From the NCBI GenBank assembly GCA_949358305.1, contig OX442314.1, forward strand, positions 63,125,369-63,189,368: a stretch of 64,000 bases of DNA. Direction: 5' to 3'. The DNA is from Strigamia acuminata. Lineage: Eukaryota; Arthropoda; Chilopoda; Geophilomorpha; Linotaeniidae. The notes under the pieces are model-generated. The model was not told where the DNA came from. It saw only the letters and a program-made list of their open reading frames with translations, and made no database searches. Position numbers and translations under genes: made by a program. This document shows, piece by piece, positions 1 to 10,355 of the stretch (positions are counted from its first letter, which is position 1; each line of letters starts with the position of its first letter).

Positions 1-139
1 GTCAGCTTGACTGATCGTTCCCGTCATCTCTCGAAAATTGTGAAATTGATTTCTGTCTTTGCAGAAATGTCCGGTGGCCCCAGTGTCATAAATCCAGCAG
101 TTGTTGGTTCCGCTGCACTGTAACATCTCTTGTTCACTT
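1..139 (-). CDS. Copia Gag-Pol, protease segment (partial)
   Basis: The minus strand is open from 139 to 1 and encodes the N-terminal part of a copia aspartic protease, with the active-site stretch WIYDTGATGHF; copia proteases usually have WxxDSGAxxH. The frame is that of the Gag at 12047-13002: removing gypsy A plus one copy of its 4-bp target duplication (11907 bp, divisible by 3) leaves one uninterrupted frame. B therefore encoded Gag and Pol as a single polyprotein, as expected for copia. It is truncated by the window edge. Protease identity rests on one motif plus the frame argument. Confidence 0.8.
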
Positions 140-1826
140 TGTGACGATGACCTTTCGATGACGCTATCCGCTCAAAATGTGTATTTTGGCATAACAAGCA
201 AGTCTATCAATTCTAGTAGTTGAGAGATAAGTTAACAAACCTAAAGTGTGAACTGGGTAAAATAATGAAACCGGTGGTTATCAAGACATAACATATTTAT
301 TGATATCTAAATATAATCACCGAAAAGTGATTATATTAATCAATTTTGCATCAAATATAATTATACAATAATTATGCCGACAAATGGCCAAATTACTATC
401 GATTAAACTATACATATAGTTGCCTGTGCGGCGCTATAATAGTATCAATCGGCTTCGTCCTGGTAAGATGTCGTCTGAATCGGTTGATTATTTGGTCCTG
501 GTTCGAATCTGTAATGAAAAGGTTAGTATCCGAGGACTTCCGGTTGACTGTATCTGCATCGCCACAACCTTGGGGCGGTTATTGGTTTAAATGGCCTGTG
601 AGAGCCATTTACCAATTGACCTCTTATAGATGTTTTAAGACATCTATAATTGGTGTGATACGTCAAATGGTTCTTCATACGAGAGTAAACTGTTGCAAGT
701 TTACAATCATAACTTCTGGTTCCGTGCAATGGATGCATTTATTAGAGTATTACTTTTCAGTAAATACTCGTAATAATTCTGCTTACATAAAGTTGGCAAT
801 TTAGCTACACATTTACTGGCAAGTAAATGCTAATGTAGCTAGTCTTCAGTTTTGTACAGTTCTGGAAGAAGTATCCATGTTTATGCACAATGCTGAGTTG
901 TGACATAAACTAGCTGGGGATTTAATCTAACTAAACTTTTCCGAGTTTAGTTATTTCAACCCTAATGTTACATTTTCGACACGCTGTTCGGCAGCCGTGG
1001 TTTACTGTAACTGGCAGGCCTTGTGGAACACTTGTTGAATTATATCCGGCCCGACGGGATTCTTACTACTCATCGCCGCGACCTGATCTCCTCACGGCCA
1101 CACAGCCGTCATCGGGCACCCGGACATGGAGGCATCATATCACCCATCTCCACGTCAAGTGTACGCCGTATGTAGGTTGTCATAGGCCCGCAGTATAAGG
1201 GGCATTGACTGCGCAATCAACAGACAAGCAAGTGTCTGCGCAATCAACATGACAACCGGAGTAGTAGAATGGGCTCAAGAAAACATATAGTCAAATATCT
1301 GGTCAAGAGCGAGTTACTTCCTGTTGCAAGGAAATATATACTCATGGTGGACAATAGCTTGACCATTGCTCCAATGAGAGCAATGGTCCTGCAAATCCCC
1401 CCAATCACTGGTCCAGGTGATGGGATACTCAGGACACATTTTCAGTCCAGGTGGTCAGCTAGACAGACCATAGCTCTCTGCTAGGTCGGGACAGGAACTG
1501 GATAGCGAGGAACACTTTTGGATTAAGTCTTTCAACTTGATCCGCGGGGGTCCACGCTTGGAGCAGGTGCGAGGGGGAGATTTAATCCCCTAGGCCTAGT
1601 TTTGGGGTAACTTTGCAGAGTTACCACAAAACAACCTAATATCTATATTTATTGCCATAAACATAAGATAACGTTGATTTTCTGCCTTAAAATCACATAA
1701 AAGTTGTATTTTATGTGGTTTTACGTCAAGTGACAAATTCTATTCGAATTTGCCGCTTTTGGTCGTCAGCGCCATCTATTGGCGTAATTTGTCGCTATAT
1801 CGATGAGCGACTGCATGATCGTCATA
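140..1826 (-). repeat. 3' LTR of gypsy A
   Basis: Direct repeat of 10356-12042 at an offset of 10216. The boundary with the 4-bp duplication is set at 140 and 1826. Short ORFs inside it (longest 106 codons) occur in both LTRs and show no protein features. The LTR contains a long series of short perfect hairpins, e.g. arms 311-320/327-336, 625-633/640-648, 803-817/822-840, 930-937/944-951 and 1360-1370/1377-1387. Confidence 0.93.
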
Positions 1827-1837
1827 CGTCCCCCTTA
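1827..1837 (-). other. Polypurine tract of gypsy A
   Basis: On the minus strand the bases just upstream of the 3' LTR read TTAAGGGGGACG. A short purine run at this place is the usual plus-strand primer site of LTR elements. Confidence 0.75.
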
Positions 1838-2339
1838 ATCACTGAAATTATGTAAATAATTACACGTGATTCTGCCTATAATCGTCTCGATATACGACAC
1901 TGTTCATCGTGGATCAGCAAACATCATTTATCTTTATACAAGATGCCTAACATTTGCAAATATAATAATGAGCGAGGTTTTATTCGTCTCAGATTATATT
2001 TTTGGAGGTCCGGTTACTTAATAATCTGTAAGGATTATTAAACACCCATATAATTTTAAAGATTAATTGATTTTTCTGACTTTATACAAATTCAGAAAAA
2101 TCCTCAATCGTGAAAACTCACAACGGAATTTAACTAATAATATACTTTTTACAAAATGTACTATTAGTTCTTGATTTTCTTAATAATTTTTTACAATCAT
2201 TAATAAAATCGTCGGTAAATGCGATGTGTCAACTGTAGTGAAACTACGAGAGTGAGGTCGAAGTTCAACCTCAAAGCAGGTGTCTATTTTTTAGACCGAG
2301 CTCTGTGATTGGTTGATGACTCATATACACTATCTTGTT
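1838..2339 (-). other. 3' untranslated region of gypsy A
   Basis: About 500 bp between the pol stop and the purine tract without a credible ORF. It contains inverted repeats with short loops, for example around 2020-2045 (TTAATAATC/GATTATTAA) and 2072-2102 (TTTTTCTGA/TCAGAAAAA), like those in the LTR. Confidence 0.7.
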
Positions 2340-5300
2340 TTAAAAATAGCATGGATGAGTCGTCTCTTCAAAGTAGAGGTGTGCATGTTTCGTGAAATAA
2401 ATATTCTTTTCGGAAATACTTATTTCTTGCATTTTTTGCACGAAATCATCGCTAAATTGTCGATTAGGCTTAGGAGTTCGTTTAGAACGTCTTTCAGCCC
2501 GTAATAATTTTTTATTTCTTCTCTTTATATGTTCAAGTTCGTTATTTTCGATAACTCCCTCAACGACTTCGTCCGGGGGTTGGAGGATATCGTTTTCGAC
2601 GGTATCCTCCGTTTCCATGGGGACAACCTCTTCTTCTGTCTGTTGCGAGACAGGGAAGTGTTCGTCCATCCAATTTGGGGTTGGATGAATCCCTTCACTG
2701 CCTTCAGTTTGGTTTTCCGACCAAGCTTCAACCGGAAATGACGGGATATAAGGTGACAAATCCTGGATATTAATTGATTTCTCAATTGATCCGTCAGCAA
2801 CTTTTCGTAATGAATACGAGCCTCCTTTTAATACTGCTGTGATTTCCCAGGGGCCGTCTCGCTTTTCGGCGAAACCAGCGGTGATTCCCTTTTCTTTATT
2901 TGACAGTATATGTGTAGCTTTCCAGACTAGATCGCCAACAGCATACTGACAAATATGATATTTGTTGCGGTGAATCTTGTCATGTCGGACATAATTCTCC
3001 TGGATTTTCCGGTGCATTTCTTGATGTGCTCTTCTAAGCACATCCAGAATGCCATGTACGTATTCTTCGGGTTTGTTCTTATCGAACTTTACCCCGTGTT
3101 CCACCATACGTGGATCGAATGGTAGTGGTACCGTTCTTCCCGTGTTCAGCATCATCGGGCTGAATCCGGTTGCATCCGAGATGGCCGTTCTCGTGGCAAA
3201 CGCGAATTCGTTCAAGAATCGTGGCCAGTGAGAGTGCACATCAGAATAAATTGCCAGCATCATCTTCAAGTCACGGTTAGCCCTTTCTGTCGGGTTAGCC
3301 GAGGCATGATAGGGGCTGACATGTGCCATGTCTATATGATGTTTTTTACAAAAATCACTATAGACAGTAGACACGAATTGTCTTCCATTATCTGACAATA
3401 TCTTTTTGGGGTAACCCCAACGATGAAAAACGTCACTCATCTTGTTGACAATGCTCTCGCTAGAGGCCTTTGTCAACGCGAATACTTCAACCCATTTGGT
3501 GCAATGGTCTATTATCACTAATATCCATTGTAACTTCGATCGACCAGCGGGCTTGGGGCCCATCAAGTCGATACTCACGGTTTCCCATGGATTCGTCATA
3601 TTGTGCGGAGTGTAAGCCGCTCGATGTTTTCTGTGTTGGCTCGGCTTGTACTGCTGGCAATGCGGGCAACCACGGACATAGTTGCGCGTATCTCTAGTCA
3701 TCTTTGGCCAATAATAAATGAGCTTTGCTCTTTCCAGAGTCTTGCTCATACCTGCATGTCCACAAAGGGGGTGGCCGTGACAGGCAAATAAAGCTCTTCT
3801 TACAAGAGATTTAGGGATCACGGCCTTAAACCCATTTCCGGAGTCGTTCAACTCCTCTTCAAAGGTGGGACGAAAGAAAATGAGCATTTTACTGCCGTCC
3901 TCCCCACTTTCATCCAAACAGTATCCAGCTATGGTATTTAGCCAGTCTAGATCTGTCTCTAATTCTTGGTCTTCCTCACTTAACTTCAAGTGGGCCATAA
4001 TCTTTTTACAATCATCATCCAACAATTGTTCTGCGATTATTTCGGCTCGGGTTGGGGGAACTTGATTTAGTACATCGGTTAATGCACTAAATACTGTTGT
4101 TTGATGTTTCGTTTTGCCTTTCTCATTCACTTCCCCCTTTTCTCCAGAATTATTTGAATTTTCTTCATTTAATTCGGAGAAATCGTTAAAACGAACATTC
4201 ACATTTGTTAGAAAGTGACGTCGTCCTTCTACTGGAATGACTTGAGTCTTCTTATTACCGGTCCATAGAGGATAGAATTGGTTAATTTCTACCGGCTCAA
4301 TGTAATCGGTAATAGGCGTATCCATTGCAGATAACGGCGCTCTTGATAGAGCGTCGGCTACCTGGTTCAGGGCGCCTTTTCTGAACACAATCTTGAATGC
4401 TCCGCACTGGATTTTCACTGCCCAGCGACCAAAACGGCCGGAAGGTTCTGGCGTTCGCATCAGCCAGCCTAACGCTTGCGCGTCTGACTCCAGTGTGAAC
4501 GTCGTGTATTCCAAGTATGGGCGGAAACGATCAACTGCCCACACAACTGCCAAACATTCCAGTTCGGGAGTGGAATAACGTTCTTCAGCCCCTCGTAAAA
4601 CTCGGCTCGCATAAGCAACGGGTTTTGGGACCATCATCATTTTTTGTGTTTTTTCGTTAAACACTTCGACATCCTGGCAGAGGACTGCACCGAGCCCTGT
4701 ATGGGACGCGTCAGTCATTACTACCATAGGTTTTGACATATCGGGCATATGCAAAACTTGTTCCTTATCGCACAAAATCTCTTTGATTTTTGCAAATGCC
4801 TCTTTCTGTTCCTTGCCCCACACAAAAGCAGCATTTTTATGCATGATTGAGGTGAGTGGTCTAGCGATATCCGCATGATTAGGAATGAACTTCCTAAAGA
4901 AATTGGACAGACCATGGAACCTCTGTATATCCTTTGAACAGGTGGGTTCGGGGAATTCCTTGACTGACTTGATTTTGTCGGGGTCAGCATTCAAACCTTC
5001 CGGTGTGATATAATGACCCAAGAACTTTAGTGAAGTTCTTCCAAATTTTGATTTGGCCTTGTTGATAGTTAAATTAGCTTTTTGGAGCTTTTCTAACACG
5101 TCCTTTATGTGGTCCAAATGTTCTTTCCAGGAGTGGGAGAAGATGATCAAATCGTCCAAGTAGACGAGGACATGCTTATGCAGCGAGTCACCCATCACTC
5201 GGCTCATCAAGTTCTGGAAAGAACAAGGAGCATTGCAAAGACCAAAGGGCATCCTTTTAAATTGATAGTTTCCCTTTGGTGTGTAGAAGGCAGTTTTACA

Positions 5301-6599
5301 ACGATCCTCCTCTTGCATCTCCATTTGATGATATCCCTGTGTTAGATCTAATGATGTGAAATACTTGGCCTTATTCGTACTGTGGATTAACAGGTCGATA
5401 CTAGGCATTTGTATTGTGTCGAGTACTGAAATGGCGTTAAGCCAACGGTAGTCAATACACAAACGGTATTTGCCGTTTGGTTTGGCTACTATCACAGGAT
5501 GACTGATGTACGGGCCAGTTGCAGGCTCGATTAGATCATCGGCCTCCAACTCCTCGACTAACTCCGTCATTATGGCCTTCTTGGCCGGGTTGTACATTCG
5601 AAAAGGTTGGACTCGCCATTTCGCATCTTTTTTCAAAGTGATTTTATGCTTGGCTAAGTTGGTGCAACCTACTTTGTCCCTAAAAACGTCTTTTATTGCT
5701 AAAATGACAGCTTTTAGTTGGTCCTTACGTTCGTCCGTACTATCACAGTCTGCGACAAGCTTTTCAGCCCAATCAGCAGGCGTGTGAGTCTCGGCGCCAT
5801 TAGCATCGAGTGTACGGATACGTGCCAATTCACAGTCTGACTCTCTAGTTTCGTAGGGAGCCGACCATCCAGGCATGGAATCGCATGTGAACGATCCTCT
5901 TTTCGCTCTTAGGTCAATTCCGGCGCGTCGCATGAAGTTGTGACCAATGATAAGATCACATACTCCAGGTTTCAGGATAATAAAGTTGATTGGTGTATAT
6001 TTTAGTCCGCCTGCCCACTTGACACAAAGTGTAATTTGTCCAAGTGGTACGTGACTAATTCCTACTGCACAAACTCGCATTCCCCGAGGACATTCTTGGA
6101 TATAATCGGGTTCTGCGTTGGTTTGAGATAGAAGTTGCATTCCAATGAAACACTGGGTTGCACCAGAGTCCATTAGAGCATTGAACTTCAAACCTCCAAT
6201 CTGAACTCTCATACGAGGGTCGTCAGAATGTCGGTCAGTCAGTGTTTTCACGAATGCCGTAACTCCGCGTTGATCTAAACGTCGGAGGTTACTGAATTTC
6301 TTCACATTCCACTTTCCACCGTGGTTGAAGATGCTGAGTCCCTCCAATTGTTTCGTCATTGCGTCGAATCCTTCCATCACGCCGCCAGTGTTACTGTTGG
6401 CGTGCTCTGCTGTAGGAATTAAATCAAGGTTCAAGTCGTCCCACTTGAATAGTTCCTTATTTAATTTGGTTGCAAGTACAATTGGTGGGGGTTTCTGATC
6501 CTTTCCAGATAATTCAAATAAATCATCTGAAAATTCCGAGAAATCGAATGGGTCTGTTTTAATAGGGGCTGAAATGGTTGGTTCAACCCCCTCTAACAG
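2340..6599 (-). CDS. pol: Gypsy A Pol: protease, RT, RNase H, integrase
   Basis: About 1419 codons, read as a -1 extension of Gag: the frame is open from the slip site at 6599 and has no ATG near its start. Domains in order, rough residues: aspartic protease with ALMDSGATQ (~144); reverse transcriptase with YLDD (~480); RNase H with MTDAS (~630); integrase zinc domain with HGHPLCGHAG...CPHC (~935-980); integrase core with acidic residues in IDLMG (~1013), LSDNG (~1066) and TERANRD (~1103); then a GPY/F-like segment around GPWEITAVLKGG. All expected catalytic residues are visible. The order RT-RNase H-integrase is that of Ty3/gypsy. The closest relative here is the pol of C. The last ~100 residues are charged and low-complexity. 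Confidence 0.93.
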   Translation of the reverse strand: MLEGVEPTISAPIKTDPFDFSEFSDDLFELSGKDQKPPPIVLATKLNKELFKWDDLNLDLIPTAEHANSNTGGVMEGFDAMTKQLEGLSIFNHGGKWNVKKFSNLRRLDQRGVTAFVKTLTDRHSDDPRMRVQIGGLKFNALMDSGATQCFIGMQLLSQTNAEPDYIQECPRGMRVCAVGISHVPLGQITLCVKWAGGLKYTPINFIILKPGVCDLIIGHNFMRRAGIDLRAKRGSFTCDSMPGWSAPYETRESDCELARIRTLDANGAETHTPADWAEKLVADCDSTDERKDQLKAVILAIKDVFRDKVGCTNLAKHKITLKKDAKWRVQPFRMYNPAKKAIMTELVEELEADDLIEPATGPYISHPVIVAKPNGKYRLCIDYRWLNAISVLDTIQMPSIDLLIHSTNKAKYFTSLDLTQGYHQMEMQEEDRCKTAFYTPKGNYQFKRMPFGLCNAPCSFQNLMSRVMGDSLHKHVLVYLDDLIIFSHSWKEHLDHIKDVLEKLQKANLTINKAKSKFGRTSLKFLGHYITPEGLNADPDKIKSVKEFPEPTCSKDIQRFHGLSNFFRKFIPNHADIARPLTSIMHKNAAFVWGKEQKEAFAKIKEILCDKEQVLHMPDMSKPMVVMTDASHTGLGAVLCQDVEVFNEKTQKMMMVPKPVAYASRVLRGAEERYSTPELECLAVVWAVDRFRPYLEYTTFTLESDAQALGWLMRTPEPSGRFGRWAVKIQCGAFKIVFRKGALNQVADALSRAPLSAMDTPITDYIEPVEINQFYPLWTGNKKTQVIPVEGRRHFLTNVNVRFNDFSELNEENSNNSGEKGEVNEKGKTKHQTTVFSALTDVLNQVPPTRAEIIAEQLLDDDCKKIMAHLKLSEEDQELETDLDWLNTIAGYCLDESGEDGSKMLIFFRPTFEEELNDSGNGFKAVIPKSLVRRALFACHGHPLCGHAGMSKTLERAKLIYYWPKMTRDTRNYVRGCPHCQQYKPSQHRKHRAAYTPHNMTNPWETVSIDLMGPKPAGRSKLQWILVIIDHCTKWVEVFALTKASSESIVNKMSDVFHRWGYPKKILSDNGRQFVSTVYSDFCKKHHIDMAHVSPYHASANPTERANRDLKMMLAIYSDVHSHWPRFLNEFAFATRTAISDATGFSPMMLNTGRTVPLPFDPRMVEHGVKFDKNKPEEYVHGILDVLRRAHQEMHRKIQENYVRHDKIHRNKYHICQYAVGDLVWKATHILSNKEKGITAGFAEKRDGPWEITAVLKGGSYSLRKVADGSIEKSINIQDLSPYIPSFPVEAWSENQTEGSEGIHPTPNWMDEHFPVSQQTEEEVVPMETEDTVENDILQPPDEVVEGVIENNELEHIKRRNKKLLRAERRSKRTPKPNRQFSDDFVQKMQEISISEKNIYFTKHAHLYFEETTHPCYF

Positions 6600-8884
6600 T
6601 TTTTTGACTCCTCTGTTTTTTCTGTCGAGCTTGTAGGAGCTTTCAAGAATTTTGTAAGCAGATCGGTAACTGAGCTGTGAAGGGACTTTTGAAGAGACGA
6701 CTGCAATGTTGATTGTAAATCGCCTAGTTTCTTGTCTAGAAGTTCGGTCGTAACCCAGTTAGGTCTAGGCCGTTTTACATCATCGGGCGTAGCTTGTGAG
6801 CTCGCCGGACGTTTATTCGCGGGATCTGCTTTATTTTTATTTAGCCATTTCGGGCATTCCCGTTTGAAGTGCCCTGTTTCATGACAGTAAAAACACTTCC
6901 CGGACTTGGTCTCCATGTGGTTAATATAGATGGTCTCCATCGATTCTTCGTCTCCGCTTTCAACTTCAATGTCACTTTCCACTTGGGTAATTGGTTCATA
7001 ACCGACAGTGGAACTCTTGAGTGATGGTCTAGATGCGAATTTGTTATCTTTTGCCTTTGTCGAGGCATTGGATGCTGGGAATTCGCTGTTGTCAAACTCG
7101 AGACGCGCAGAATGTTGCTTTTTGTTTTCAAACATACAGCGATGTTTTCCCACGAAATAAATGATTTCTTCGACTGTACTTTCACCGTACAGGTCCTTGT
7201 TCATTAATAACATAAAGCTTTCATCAGTTACATTATCGAACAGGTGGTCTATACCTTCTCTACTTCCGGGTGCAATTTTCCCTTGCGCTTTGGAAAAACG
7301 CAACAGAAAATCATATAAGCTTTCGTCAGCTCTCTGGATTACGTTTTTCAGTCGTCTTGCTCGCGTGAGCGGGACGAGATCGAAACGTCTTAGAAAAGCG
7401 TCCTCGAAAATTTCCCAACTTGTGAAACGTCGTTTCTCTTGCCTGAACCATGTTTGCGCATGGCCCAGTAAATAACCCGGAATGATTTCATGTACCATGT
7501 TGTCTAATGTTATTTCTCGTAACATTGAAACTGATTTCACGACTTCCAAAAATCTTGACACGTCTTCCTGCTTTCCTTCAAAAGCTGGAATTTCTATTCC
7601 TTTACAGATGAATTTCCTATTTGGTTGCGGTTGCGATTGGGTATTTCGCACATTTCCCGACAATCTCTGAACTAGTAAGTTCATGTCGTCTTGCGACAGA
7701 GTGGGGGCAGTGCTACTCGCACTGTTTCCCCTCCGTGGCGGTGGAGAATCTGAACGTTGAAAATAACTGGGAGGGAGCAAGTTAGGATTATCGGTGTGAT
7801 GTCCCCCTTGCCCTCCTTGTCCCCCTTGTCCCCCTGGCTGGGGTGGACGGGGCTCATTTCTTCGACTCCCCCTTGCAGGAGGTGGCGAATATGAGCGTTG
7901 AAACTCATCTGGTCGCGGTGGCGAGGGACGACGGAATCTCCCCTGGCTGGGGGAGTTATACCCGTGATTCGTCCGATAATCTTCGTAATTTGGCCGAAAT
8001 TCCTCATACCCTATTTGAGCACGGGGAATAATTGGCGACGGCGACTTCTCCCGACGCAAGGCAGGCAAGTTCGGCCTTCCTCGCGTTGACTCGAAATGCG
8101 TACGAGGTTGAATTGGATTTGGGTCCAAATCTCGTACTTCGTCGCGAACTCGTTGTTGGAAGCGTTCAATCGGATCGGCCGGAAAATTTCTAGTCGGAAA
8201 TTCCTGCCGGGCCCCGTAATCAACAGGGGTTTTCAACGTTGAGGCTTGATCCCTTATTTCTTGTTGGAAACGTCGTATGGCTTCGGAGGGATGCTTAGGT
8301 GGATAAGCAACTCTCCTCGGCGGAATTTCCTGTTCCAACACTAGCGGAAGTGCAGGAATAGGTGGTTGATTACGTCGTTCAGGAACGGTGGTCTGCGACT
8401 CGCTCGCGACTTTGTCCACTACAGACGGTCGTTGTACGTTATCCGTACGTTCAACCAGTAAAAGTTCATCTGACTTTGGAGTCGATGCACGTGGTTCTGT
8501 CGTTTGTTCCTTACTTGGAGAAGTAGGGTTAACGACTCGTAATGGAGGTGGAGCGGGTGGCGGGTCACGCGACTTCTCGTAAGTTGCCGGCGGCCCTCCG
8601 TTGATGCCTCCGCGGTTCAGTTCCAACTCGTCCGCTGATCGGCCGGAACGGTCGGACGAACCTCCCGGCTGTTGATTGCGAGCCATATACTGTTTGGCTT
8701 CGGTCAGCGAACCGAAGAAACGTACATCTAAATTGAAGTGGCGACAATACGCCCGCAAATCCTCGTCGGCGTCGTACTGCGTGCTTTCCTCCGTTATTGG
8801 AGTGAGCTGGTTCCGCGATTGATTCTCGTCCTCCTGATCTCTCGTTTGATTCAGGGTGTCGAATAAATTACGATGATGTGTCAT
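6593..8884 (-). CDS. gag: Gypsy A Gag polyprotein
   Basis: 763 codons starting at the ATG at 8884 (protein MTHHRNLFDTLN...). The frame is open upstream to 9073 but without typical Gag sequence. A conserved N-terminal segment (CRHFNLDVRFFGSLTEAKQY) has a counterpart in the Gag of C. It is followed by a long proline/arginine-rich region with GGQGG repeats. A capsid-like region lies around EGKQEDVSRFLEVV to SLYDFLLRFS, then one CCHC knuckle (CFYCHETGHFKREC). The protein should form the particle and bind element RNA. It ends TAG at 6593-6595, two codons after a slippery heptamer that leads into pol. Confidence 0.9.
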   Translation of the reverse strand: MTHHRNLFDTLNQTRDQEDENQSRNQLTPITEESTQYDADEDLRAYCRHFNLDVRFFGSLTEAKQYMARNQQPGGSSDRSGRSADELELNRGGINGGPPATYEKSRDPPPAPPPLRVVNPTSPSKEQTTEPRASTPKSDELLLVERTDNVQRPSVVDKVASESQTTVPERRNQPPIPALPLVLEQEIPPRRVAYPPKHPSEAIRRFQQEIRDQASTLKTPVDYGARQEFPTRNFPADPIERFQQRVRDEVRDLDPNPIQPRTHFESTRGRPNLPALRREKSPSPIIPRAQIGYEEFRPNYEDYRTNHGYNSPSQGRFRRPSPPRPDEFQRSYSPPPARGSRRNEPRPPQPGGQGGQGGQGGHHTDNPNLLPPSYFQRSDSPPPRRGNSASSTAPTLSQDDMNLLVQRLSGNVRNTQSQPQPNRKFICKGIEIPAFEGKQEDVSRFLEVVKSVSMLREITLDNMVHEIIPGYLLGHAQTWFRQEKRRFTSWEIFEDAFLRRFDLVPLTRARRLKNVIQRADESLYDFLLRFSKAQGKIAPGSREGIDHLFDNVTDESFMLLMNKDLYGESTVEEIIYFVGKHRCMFENKKQHSARLEFDNSEFPASNASTKAKDNKFASRPSLKSSTVGYEPITQVESDIEVESGDEESMETIYINHMETKSGKCFYCHETGHFKRECPKWLNKNKADPANKRPASSQATPDDVKRPRPNWVTTELLDKKLGDLQSTLQSSLQKSLHSSVTDLLTKFLKAPTSSTEKTEESKNC
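6599..6605 (-). promoter_or_regulatory. -1 frameshift site A_AAA_AAC (gag-pol of A)
   Basis: In the Gag frame the codons are tca aaa aac tgt tag, giving a canonical X_XXY_YYZ heptamer two codons before the Gag stop. Pol is open in the -1 frame exactly from here. The same heptamer stands at the end of Gag in element C (18253-18259), which supports a functional site. Confidence 0.75.
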
Positions 8885-10335
8885 GATATTTTTGTTCAAA
8901 AATATGAAAACACAGAGTGAAAAGTTGAAAAATTGGCGATAGATTCGGTGTGAGATTACGTACCGTTTAGTACGTAACCGACAAAATCGAACAACAACAA
9001 AAATTGGCGATAGGTTCGGTGTTAAAACGTGTACTGTGGGGTACACGAAAAACAACAAGAAAATAACGCCCAAAAAATAGATTGGAGTACTAAGGATTTT
9101 AATACAACACTAGCGCGGAGAAACAGTCACGCCTAAAGTAAAACTAGAGAAAGAAAAGTACAACTGATTCTTTAAACTTGGTGTGGGCAAAACACACTTA
9201 AACTACAAAAATGAAATACACTTTTTATACTAAACTAGCGCTTAGGAAGGTGCGCTTTAAACTACAATGTTTTAACAAAATTACACTTAACTTTACGGCT
9301 TTTTCGGATGCAAAATGGTCCAAACGAACAAGGTGGTCACGGTCCAAAATGGTGGTCAAGAGACGTCCAGTCAGTGTGGATGCAAGAAGGCAAGTGGTCT
9401 TCACATTTCCCAAAAAATGAATTTTGGGGGTTAATCCGTTCAGTGGGATTGGGCGAATGAAAAAAATGACACATTTGACGTGTGTCACTCATTCATCACC
9501 CAACAGTGCATTTCCTTTTCTGGATATGCCACCCACTGAGTTTTGGTCCAAATTCTTTTTCGAGAATTTGAACTTTGCCATTCTTGTCAGCAAGATTAAC
9601 CTGTTTTTTAAGACAAGTCAAAATCGCCCATTCTCCACAGCTGCTTGACAATCTCCAGTCTCTTTGCAAAGAGAAAATTGTTTTTATTTCTTTTTCGGGA
9701 AATAATCACAAAATACTACCATTAGTCACATTTTTGGTGAGAAAATATGACCTCTTCAGACTACCATCCAAGTGTCGTTAACTTTTCGTACAAAAAGTTA
9801 AAGTTCAAGCATTTTGATTAGAAATAACTTAAACAATGGACAGCATCGTAAATTCTTCGAGTTGTAGAAACTTCTGTTTGTTTGTCGAGAATCAAAACTT
9901 TTTATTCAAAAGACTTGACCCAACAAACGTCGGGCACATTTATTTATATTTCTCGCAAAATAATAAATAACGTACGGTAGTCTATTTGTTACACCTTCTT
10001 GCAAGAAAAATGCAACTAGACTCGGGAGACAGTATTCAAATAATATTTTGATTAAAATATTATCAACACTGTGAAATTTGTAATTATATTTCTCTTTTTC
10101 GAGAGAAAATACAACAAACAAATCAATAATCGTAATTTTCTCGTTAAAGAAAATCACAACACGAACAAAACGGTTATAAATTTCTTTTTTAAGAAAATTT
10201 ACAACACGGACATTTAGTCATAATTTTCTGTTTAGAAAAAATACAACTCAGCCATAATTTTCTTGGTAAAGAAAAATTACAACAAAAATGTCAAAATTCA
10301 AAATTTTACCTAAGTTCACTTTTAGCTTGCAACCT
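8885..10335 (-). other. 5' leader of gypsy A
   Basis: About 1.45 kb between primer site and Gag ATG without a credible gene. Its PBS-proximal part carries a tandem series of hairpins (10040-10278). The remainder is AT-rich. Confidence 0.7.
10040..10278 (-). repeat. Train of six short hairpins in the A leader
   Basis: Consecutive inverted repeats, each with a 6-10-bp stem and short loop, spaced about 40 bp: around 10040-10063 (ATAATATTTT/AAAATATTAT), 10089-10108, 10135-10154, 10178-10200, 10223-10242 and 10256-10278. On the plus strand most are followed by ACAAC. Lying within 300 nt of the primer site, they could be packaging or dimerisation structures; that is inference. Confidence 0.7.
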
Positions 10336-10353
10336 ATCTCGGTGGGACCTCCA
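10336..10353 (-). other. Primer binding site of gypsy A (tRNA-Gln)
   Basis: On the minus strand TGGAGGTCCCACCGAGAT, two bases after the 5' LTR. This is the perfect complement of the conserved 3' end, CCA included, of animal tRNA-Gln. Confidence 0.88.
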
Positions 10354-10355
10354 CG

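Noticed and set aside
484-1484. ORFs of 60-106 codons inside the A LTRs (repeated at 10700-11700).
   Set aside because: Present only because the LTRs are identical. They coincide with hairpins and show no protein features.
7681-8223. Minus- and plus-strand ORFs overlapping the Gag of A (60-108 codons).
   Set aside because: Shadow frames of the Pro/Arg-rich Gag region.
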